Positions 6,434 to 11,866 of a DNA stretch of 11,866 nt are shown here, in pieces. Under the pieces are notes generated by a model. That model searched no databases and was not told the DNA's origin. It saw only the letters and a list, made by a program, of their open reading frames with translations. The DNA lies in assembly GCA_963922865.1 (NCBI GenBank), contig CAWUJK010000036.1, positions 1-11,866 of the forward strand, in the 5' to 3' direction. Origin of the DNA: CAWUJK01 sp963922865 (GTDB lineage: Bacteria > Patescibacteriota > Gracilibacteria > BD1-5 > UBA6164). The position numbers and the translations under genes are program-made. Within the stretch, counting starts at the first letter, position 1. Each line of letters opens with the position of its first letter.

Positions 6434-7912
6434 AGCAAACTCAATTACCCTTGTTTCTCTTATCAGGTTTACTTTTACTTCTCAAGGATAAGAAAGTTCT
6501 TCTTGTATATTTTCAGCAATAGCTTTTGCGGTATTTTGAGCATCTATATCTGATATAGTCTCTGCATCTACAAATACCCTTATTTCTCTTCAAGCACTTA
6601 TAGCATAAGCTTTGCTAACTCAAGGGAAAGATGCTACTAAAGCCTCCATTTCTTGAACTCTTTTTATATATTGCTCTATAGCTTCTCTTCTTGCTCAAGG
6701 TCTAACAGAAGATATAGCATCAGCTATTTGTACTATTGCAGCTTCAAGAGATATAGAAAATTGTTCTCAGTGATGATTTTCTATCATATCAATTACCTTT
6801 GGTTTTAAACCATATTTTCTTCATAGTTTTCAACCAATTTCTGGATGAGTTCATTCTATTTCTTGATCTAAAGCTTTTCATATATCATGCAATAATCATC
6901 AAATTTTTACTGTTTTTGGGTCTGCTCATAAATCATGAGCTAAACTTTCAGCTATTATAGCAGTTTCTTTAGAATGTTTTAACATATTTTGTCCATAACT
7001 AGTTCTAAATCTAAGTTTTCATATAATAGGTATTATTTCATCTGGTAATCATTCAATACCCAACTCATCTAAAACCTTGCTTCAAAGCTCTTTTAATAAT
7101 ACCTCTGCATCGTTGGTCGTGTTAGCAACTATTTCCTCAATTCTTGCTGGTTGAATTCTTCAGTCTTCTATTAATTTCTCAAGAGATTTTTTAGCAATAT
7201 ATCTTTTATATAAATCAAAAGCAGAAATAAAAACACTATCAGGCGTATCATCAATAATTAAGGCTACTCAAGTTTCTTTTTCAAAAGTAGTTATATTTCT
7301 TCCTTCTTTTCATATAAGTTTACCTTTTAAATCATCACTTGGTATTTTTATAAGAGTTGTAGTTACCTCACTTATAACATCTCAAGCATATTGTTGAATA
7401 GATTTTAATATTATCTCTCTTGCTTGTTCTTTTTTAGATTCTTCTATCCTTTTTTTATGCTTCTTTATAATATCAATTCATTCAGACCCATACTTTTCTT
7501 CTATTTGTTTTAAAAATAAATCTTTAGCTTCTTGTTGTGTTAACTTAGATAACTCAGAAAGTTTTCATCCAAGCTCTATTTCCTTGCTTTTTAAATTTTC
7601 TGTTTTTTTCTTTAATTCTTCTTCCGTTTTTAGCATGCTCTCTCTTTTTTTGTCAATATAGTCAAGTTTTTCTTCTATTTTTCTTTCTCTTTCCAAAACC
7701 CTTGCTTCTATTTTTTCAGATTTTATAATGATGTTTTGTGCTTCTTGTTTTGAATCTTTAATTATGTTTTGTGACTCTTTTTGTGCTTTATCTAAAAGTT
7801 CTTCTCAGGCTTTTCTTTTTTCTTTAAACTTTGAATTCTCATATATGAAGAAAAAAACTGAAGCAAGAGCTGCTCACATTATAGTGAAAATAATTAATAA
7901 TCATATTTGCAT
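6428..7912 (-). CDS. rny: Ribonuclease Y
   Basis: A 494-residue membrane-anchored endoribonuclease that starts mRNA decay (family ~520). Residues 1-24 (MQIGLLIIFTIMGAALASVF...) form the N-terminal membrane anchor; ~30-165 is a long charged coiled coil; the KH domain is ~186-250 with the RNA-binding IGKEGRNI loop at 200-207; the HD metal-dependent phosphohydrolase domain follows from ~308, with H313, H342-D343 (GLLHDIGKALD), ENHH (378-381) and D398. The C-terminus ends in the family's YPGEVKVNLIRETRVIEFAK. Many glycines, including those in both catalytic and KH motifs, are TGA. The ATG at 7912 gives the hydrophobic anchor directly and is preferred. Its stop lies inside a palindromic element, and a ~250-nt hairpin-rich leader precedes it. 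Confidence 0.97.
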
Positions 7913-8169
7913 GGTGGTTTTATTTTAAAAATTAAAGTATTTATAAAATACTTTTTTATATCTAAAATACTCCCTTTATTAAACTAAGGGGGTTTTTATT
8001 TATAAATTCAAAAATGGATTTATTTTTAATATATGAAAATAGGCGTTCTTTTTTTAATTTATAGACTTTTTTTGTCTTTTTATTGCCTAGATTTATTTTA
8101 AAATTTGAATATTTTATAAATTTTTTATATTTGGTCTTTTTAAAAGTTTATATTTTTTTATAAACTTTT
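7913..8169 (-). promoter_or_regulatory. Long hairpin-rich 5' leader of rny
   Basis: No gene here in either strand under code 25. It is very AT-rich but structured. A perfect 11-bp hairpin lies at 8142-8169 (AAAAGTTTATA with TATAAACTTTT); a stem TAGGC/GCCTA at 8040-8044 and 8085-8089 encloses AGAC/GTCT; a perfect 9-bp hairpin sits at 7934-7954 (AAAGTATTT/AAATACTTT). A palindromic element occupies 7963-7994. If transcription starts at the promoter near 8170, all of this is rny leader RNA and could serve autoregulation. No known riboswitch recognised. Confidence 0.4.
7963..7994. repeat. Palindromic intergenic element 2 (in rny leader)
   Basis: ACTCCCTT pairs with AAGGGGGT (one G-T wobble), followed by a T run on the plus strand. 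The left flank CTAAAATACTCCC matches the beginning of element 3 (CTAAAATACCCCC at 11341). No plus-strand gene needs a terminator here, so repeat-family membership is preferred. Confidence 0.45.
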
Positions 8170-8200
8170 ATTATACTAATGATTAGAAATAAAAAATCAA
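8170..8200 (-). promoter_or_regulatory. Putative rny promoter
   Basis: Minus-strand -10 TATAAT (8170-8175) and -35 TTGATT (8195-8200) with a 19-bp spacer, placed just after the fusA terminator. The hairpin at 8142-8169 begins right at the expected transcript start. The spacer is slightly long, so confidence is moderate. Confidence 0.5.
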
Positions 8201-8231
8201 TTAAAAAAACATCCTAAATTCTAGGATGTTT
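8201..8231 (-). terminator. fusA terminator
   Basis: On the minus strand AAACATCCTA (8222-8231) pairs with TAGGATGTTT (8207-8216) over a 5-nt loop, a perfect 10-bp stem followed by more U. It lies 29 nt after the fusA stop. Confidence 0.9.
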
Positions 8232-8259
8232 AAATATTTGTTTATAATGATAGAATTGT

Positions 8260-10407
8260 TTAATCTTCTTCTGGAAGTTTGAATCATCTTTCTTCTCTTA
8301 TTTTTGTTGCAACATTAGTTGGAACTTCTTCATAATGATCAAATTCCATTCAATAAGTAGCTCTTCATTGAGATGCTGATCTTAGCTCTGTCATGTAACC
8401 AAACATTTCTGATAATGGAACAAATGCTGTAACAATTTTAGCTTGCCCTCTATCTCACATTTCTTCAATTCTACCTCTTTTAGAGTTAATTTGACCGATA
8501 ATATCACCCATATACTCTTCGGGTGTATTAACTTCTACTTTCATTATAGGTTCAAGTAAAGTTGCTTGCGCTTTTCTACAAGCTTCTTGAAAAGCTTTAG
8601 AAGCTGCTAACTTAAATGATAACTCAGAACTATCAACATCATGAAATGAACCAAAAGTTAAAGTTGCTTTTATATCTACCATTTGATAACCAGCAACAAA
8701 ACCTCTACTATATGCTTCATTTAATCATTTTTGTACACCTGGAATGTATTCTTTTGGTATTACTCAACCAACAATTTTGTTTACAAATTTGTTTGATGGT
8801 TTTTCTTTTAACTCTGAGTTAATATCGTCCTCATCTAGTTCTTTATATGGTTCAAATGTAATAACAACATGACCGTATTGTCCACGTCCTCAAGTTTGTT
8901 TAGAATATTTGTGTTCAACATCAGCTGCAACATTTTTGATTGTTTCTCTATAAGAAACTTGAGGAGAACCTACATTACACTCAACTCAAAACTCTCTTTT
9001 CATTCTATCAACTATTATATCAAGATGTAGTTCACCCATACCAGATATAATTGTTTGTCCTGTTTCTTCGTCTGATTTAACCTTAAAAGAAGGGTCTTCT
9101 TCTGCTAATTTACCAAGAGCTACTCACATCTTTTCTTGGTCTGCTTTTGATTTTGGCTCAACTGAAATAGAAATTACTGGTTCTGGAAATTCTATAGATT
9201 CAACTAAAAACTTATCATTTACATCACAAAGTGTATCTCAAGTTTTTGTTCATTTTAATCAAACTACTGCACCAATATTTCAAGCAGTAATTTCTGAGAT
9301 TTCTACTCTATCATTTGCATGCATTTGTAAAAGTCTACCAACTCTTTCTTTTGATCCTGTTGTTGCGTTGTATATATATGAACCTGATTTTAGTGTTCAA
9401 GCATAAACTCTAGTAAATATTAGTTTTCAAACAAATGGATCAGTTGCAACTTTAAAGGCAATAGCTGCTAGAGCTGAGTTGTCATCTACTTTTATTTGTT
9501 TAATGTTTTCCCCAGTTTCTATATCTTTTGCATCTATCTGCCCCCCGTTTACATCAATAGGGGATGGTAGGAAATCAACAGCAGCATCAATAACCATTTG
9601 TACTCAAATATTTTGAAGCGCTGAACCACAAGTTACTGCGTACAGCTCATTATTACAGATAGCTATTCTTAATCATTTTTTTATTTCTTCTACTGATAAA
9701 GTTCATTCTTCAAAATATTTATTCATTAATTGCTCATCCATTTCAGCTACTTTTTCTATTAATTCAAGCTTATAAGCTTCACATTTGTCTTTTATGTTAT
9801 CAGGTACATCTATTTGTGTTATTTTTTCACCAGAATCTCAATCAAAATGATAAGCTTTCATTTCAATAATATCAACTATACCTTCAAAAGTTTCAGCAGC
9901 TCAAATAGGGTATTGGATAGCTACTACTTTATTTCAAGCAAGTCTTTTTTTGATAGATTCTATGGTCATATCAAAATCACCTCACATTTTATCCATTTTA
10001 TTTACAAAAGCGATTCTAGGAACACTATATTTATCTGCTTGTTTCCAAACGGTTTCGCTTTGAGGTTCTACTCATTGAGAAGCATCAAAAACTGCTACTC
10101 AACCATCTAAAACTCTAAGAGATCTTTCTACTTCTATAGTAAAATCAACATGTCATGGAGTGTCTATGATATTTATTTGATGTCATTTCCAAAAAGCTGT
10201 TGTTGCAGCGGAAGTAATAGTAATTCATCTTTCTTGTTCTTGTTCCATCCAGTCCATAGTTCCTTCTCCATCATGAGTTTCACCAATTTTGTGAATTTTA
10301 CCAGTATAAAATAAAATTCTTTCAGTTGCTGTTGTTTTACCAGCATCAATATGGGCAATTATACCTATGTTTCTGATCTTGTCTAAAGAGACTTTTGGAT
10401 TAGCCAT
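8260..10407 (-). CDS. fusA: Elongation factor G (EF-G)
   Basis: A 715-residue translational GTPase that drives tRNA-mRNA translocation and, with RRF, ribosome recycling; cytosolic. Length is near the family norm (~700). The N-terminal G domain carries AHIDAGKTT (18-26), RGITITSAATT, DTPGHVDF with the catalytic His, NKMD and GSAL. Domain II follows, then domain III (GMGELHLDIIVDRM), domain IV with GGVIPKEYIPGVQKW-type sequence, and domain V ending with SASQGRATYGMEFDHY, then REERGFKLPEED. Many glycines are TGA, so the standard code leaves only fragments. The ATG at 10407 gives MANPKVSLDKIRNIGIIAHID, the usual EF-G start. It has its own promoter and terminator; a second candidate -10 at 10554-10559 could add read-in from behind the upstream gene. 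Neighbours rps12/rps7/tufA, common elsewhere, are absent. Confidence 0.98.
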
Positions 10408-10446
10408 ATGTTTTAAATTAAAGTTAAATTTTTTAAAAAAAGAAAG

Positions 10447-10498
10447 CTTTCACAAGGTCTTTTTTTGTATGAGAATTCTAGTAAAAAGTTTGTGAAAG
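10447..10498. repeat. Inverted repeat flanking the fusA promoter -10
   Basis: CTTTCACAA (10447-10455) and TTGTGAAAG (10490-10498) are perfect 9-bp inverted copies. One overlaps the -35 and the other lies about 15 nt downstream of the expected start site. This could be an operator pair or a leader/cruciform structure. Confidence 0.55.
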
Positions 10499-10502
10499 TC
10501 AA
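10475..10502 (-). promoter_or_regulatory. fusA promoter
   Basis: Minus strand -35 TTGACT (10497-10502), 16-bp spacer, -10 TAGAAT (10475-10480). Predicted start near 10468 gives a ~60-nt leader with no Shine-Dalgarno motif before the ATG. Confidence 0.65.
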
Positions 10503-10582
10503 ATTTAAGTTTTGTTTGATATCTTAATACAAATATATTAGGTATATAATATTATTATACTGATTTTTGAAAAATATTCAAT

Positions 10583-11248
10583 CTATATCTTTTCTATGTC
10601 TAGGCTTTTTATTTTTTTGCTTACTTGTTTTAGTATGAAATTTGATATGTTTATAGATTCTTCTTGTTTTATGTTTATATTTATTTCTTTTAAGAAAAAT
10701 ATAAATATGCTGGAAACAAAATTTATTATTTCATCATTTTTATTTTCTAGCAGTTTTATTAGTCTTTTTGTTAATATATGAGAATAATCTGCTGAAATAG
10801 ATAGTATGATGTCTTCTACCCAGTTGTTTATTCTATTTTTTACTTCACTATCTATATTTGAATCATCAAAATCTTTTGTTTGTTTTGATTCATAGCTAAA
10901 CTTTATCTTTTCTAAGTTATTTGTTTCTCTTATCTTGTTTGATATTTCTATATATATAAGTGATAATATTGCTAGTAAAAAATTTGATGGATAACCTGCA
11001 TCTATTAATTTGAAAAGGCTTTCTAATAAATCATCAAATTTTTTGTTTATGATAATTTTTACCAAAAAATTTGCTAAAAGCATATCTGCTTTTTTAGCTT
11101 TTTTTTCGTCTTTTTTTGTTCTTTTTATTCAATCTCAAGCTTTTTTAACTTGCTGTTTAAACTTTTCAGACATTTCTTTATTTGATTCTGCTGTATTTCA
11201 AGAATTTTCAGCGGAATTTATCTCTGGTGTGAATTCTTCTAAAGACAT
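10583..11248 (-). CDS. Unrecognised 221-residue protein upstream of fusA
   Basis: Full-length under code 25 from the ATG at 11248 to TAG; the standard code reaches only the last ~166 residues because of TGA-Gly at residues 17, 38 and 40. Residues 1-30 are polar and acidic, and 31-56 are strongly basic (KQQVKKAGDGIKRTKKDEKKAKK), a likely nucleic-acid or membrane-surface contact. From ~57 on it alternates hydrophobic helices (LLANFLVKIII, FLLAILSLIYIEI, IINFVSSIFIFFL) with charged stretches. The helices are amphipathic and broken by charges, so an all-helical soluble bundle seems likelier than a membrane protein. No signal peptide, no catalytic motif and no family recognised. It has its own promoter and lies 175 nt before fusA on the same strand with no clear terminator between, so partial co-transcription is possible. 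Confidence 0.8.
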
Positions 11249-11285
11249 GTTTTATAGAAATATTTAATTAGATATTATTGTTTTT

Positions 11286-11313
11286 ATTCTATCATAAATA
11301 TAAAATATCACAA
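11286..11313 (-). promoter_or_regulatory. Promoter of the 221-residue protein gene
   Basis: Minus strand -35 TTGTGA (11308-11313), 16-bp spacer, -10 TAGAAT (11286-11291), same -10 and spacing as the fusA promoter. Expected leader ~30 nt. Confidence 0.55.
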
Positions 11314-11337
11314 ATAAAATTATTTAAAATCCCTATC

Positions 11338-11410
11338 TAGCTAAAATACCCCCTCTAATTTTCCTAAAGTTATGTAAGGAAGTTATATAGAAATTAATTA
11401 AAAATAACTT
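11338..11410. repeat. Palindromic intergenic element 3
   Basis: Starts CTAAAATACCCCC, like element 2. TTCCT and AGGAA pair across 11361-11380, and AAGTTAT (11380-11386) pairs with ATAACTT (11404-11410); AAGTTAT is also present directly repeated at 11367-11373. No coding frame is seen. It adjoins element 4, and the two may be one composite element. Confidence 0.45.
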
Positions 11411-11428
11411 AATCTAAGCTTTCTAAGA

Positions 11429-11539
11429 AAATAACCCACCTAGCCTCCCTAAGATTAGGGAGGGACAGCTGCAAGGGTATTGATTTATTTGTAGCCCCTT
11501 TCCCTAATGTTAGGGAAAGGATTCAGGTATGGGTTACGT
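11429..11539. repeat. Palindromic intergenic element 4, multi-stem structure
   Basis: GC-richer than its surroundings. Outer stem TAACCC-ACCT (11432-11441) pairs with AGGT-GGGTTA (11525-11536, 2-nt bulge). Inside are two near-perfect hairpins: CCTCCCTAA/TTAGGGAGG (11444-11463) and CCTTTCCCTAA/TTAGGGAAAGG (11497-11520), with a ~33-nt linker. It could be a mobile palindrome of the same family as element 1 or a structured non-coding RNA on either strand. No known RNA family recognised. Confidence 0.5.
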
Positions 11540-11594
11540 TAAATTTTTTATACTTAATATTCAATAAACGTCCATTAAAAAATCACAAAAACAC

Positions 11595-11622
11595 TTGACA
11601 AGAAAAGAAAAAATTCAAGAAT
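11595..11622 (+). promoter_or_regulatory. Promoter of the AACAC-repeat small gene
   Basis: Perfect -35 TTGACA (11595-11600), 16-bp spacer, -10 candidate AAGAAT (11617-11622; 4 of 6 consensus bases). A TATATT further on is too distant from the -35. Confidence 0.5.
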
Positions 11623-11652
11623 AGTATATTATATATAGTTAAATTTGAATAT

Positions 11653-11784
11653 ATGAAAAAACAAGGTAACAACACAACACAACACAACACAACACAACAC
11701 AACACAACACAACACAACACAACACATAATGAACTAATTCGTTTAAAAAGAAGTAAAACGGATACTTTAAGATTGAATTTTTAA
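11653..11784 (+). CDS. Small ORF (43 aa) with pentanucleotide repeat; possibly phase-variable
   Basis: Starts MKKQGNN, continues with a repeated NTTQH pentapeptide coded by AACAC units, and ends HNELIRLKRSKTDTLRLNF before TAA. It has no TGA codon. A promoter lies ~30 nt upstream, and a strong terminator begins inside its last codons, so this is a complete single-gene transcript of about 180 nt. Each unit is 5 bp, so gain or loss of one unit shifts the frame; with 11 units the basic C-terminal part stays in frame with the ATG. No family recognised. Alternatives: a leader peptide, or a small RNA whose ORF is accidental. Confidence 0.4.
   Translation: MKKQGNNTTQHNTTQHNTTQHNTTHNELIRLKRSKTDTLRLNF
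11671..11725 (+). repeat. Tandem repeat (AACAC) x 11
   Basis: Eleven uninterrupted, identical 5-bp units. Such perfect simple repeats slip easily during replication. The unit length is not a multiple of three, as in contingency loci. Confidence 0.95.
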
Positions 11785-11807
11785 TTCAAGCTTAAAGTAT
11801 TTTTTTG
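11762..11807 (+). terminator. Terminator of the small repeat gene
   Basis: ATACTTTAAG and TTGAATT (11762-11779) pair with AATTCAA and CTTAAAGTAT (11783-11800): 17 pairs plus one A-G mismatch, TTT loop, then a run of T. It overlaps the end of the small ORF. From 11808 to the window end only AT-rich DNA is seen. Confidence 0.9.
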
Positions 11808-11866
11808 CACACAAAAAAATAAAAACAAAAATAAATCTTTCTACCAATTATTTTATTTTCTAAGAA

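Noticed and set aside
7728..7928. Plus-strand 66-aa frame
   Set aside because: Lies antisense to the RNase Y membrane anchor and coiled coil, which explain the DNA fully.
7963..7994. Plus-strand terminator
   Set aside because: It has a T run on the plus strand, but no plus-strand gene lies upstream; shared flanks with other palindromes suggest a repeat element instead.
9814..10110. Plus-strand 98-aa frame
   Set aside because: Antisense to the EF-G GTPase domain; low-complexity shadow.
11429..11539. Integron attC site
   Set aside because: Imperfect palindrome of similar size, but the terminal core triplets are in the wrong order and there is no cassette array or integrase in view.
11429..11539. 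tRNA, SRP RNA or tmRNA gene
   Set aside because: No cloverleaf, no GNRA/asymmetric loop signature of SRP RNA, and no tag sequence could be found.
11671..11725. CRISPR array
   Set aside because: Repeats are 5 bp without spacers; it is a simple tandem repeat.

Overview
The window is readable only if TGA is translated as glycine (genetic code 25). Serine hydroxymethyltransferase, EF-G, EF-P and RNase Y are all broken into pieces under the standard code. They become full-length, well-conserved proteins once TGA is Gly, and every real gene ends in TAA or TAG. Together with the very AT-rich DNA and the lack of clear Shine-Dalgarno sites, this points to a Patescibacteria (CPR) genome of the Absconditabacteria (SR1) or Gracilibacteria (GN02/BD1-5) lineages. 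I cannot tell these two apart from the window.

Left part (1-3674, + strand): a polymorphic toxin locus. A 5'-truncated Rhs/YD-repeat protein carries the RHS-associated core and ends in a colicin E3-like ribonuclease tip (toxin A), followed by its immunity gene. Behind it are two displaced, start-less 3' cassettes. Each repeats part of the Rhs core in frame, diverges into a different toxin tip (B and C), and is followed by its own immunity gene. A degenerate piece of the core follows immunity gene C, and a strong hairpin terminator closes the array. The repeated core segments (385 bp between A and C, 66 bp between A and B) are natural recombination arms that could place tip B or C onto the expressed Rhs gene.

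Middle and right (3839-11248): housekeeping genes. glyA (+) converges on a minus-strand block read from right to left: a 221-aa unrecognised protein, fusA, rny (with a long hairpin-rich leader), a LysE/RhtB-type exporter and efp. glyA and efp share one bidirectional terminator. The core content (translation factors, mRNA decay, one-carbon metabolism) contrasts with the accessory toxin array beside it.

Right end (11249-11866): an intergenic stretch with several GC-richer palindromes. They resemble palindromes at the rny-LysE junction and in the rny leader, which suggests a small dispersed palindromic repeat family. Last comes a self-contained mini-transcription unit: a TTGACA promoter, a 43-codon ORF containing 11 copies of the pentanucleotide AACAC, and a strong terminator. 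It looks like a candidate phase-variable small gene or regulatory RNA.
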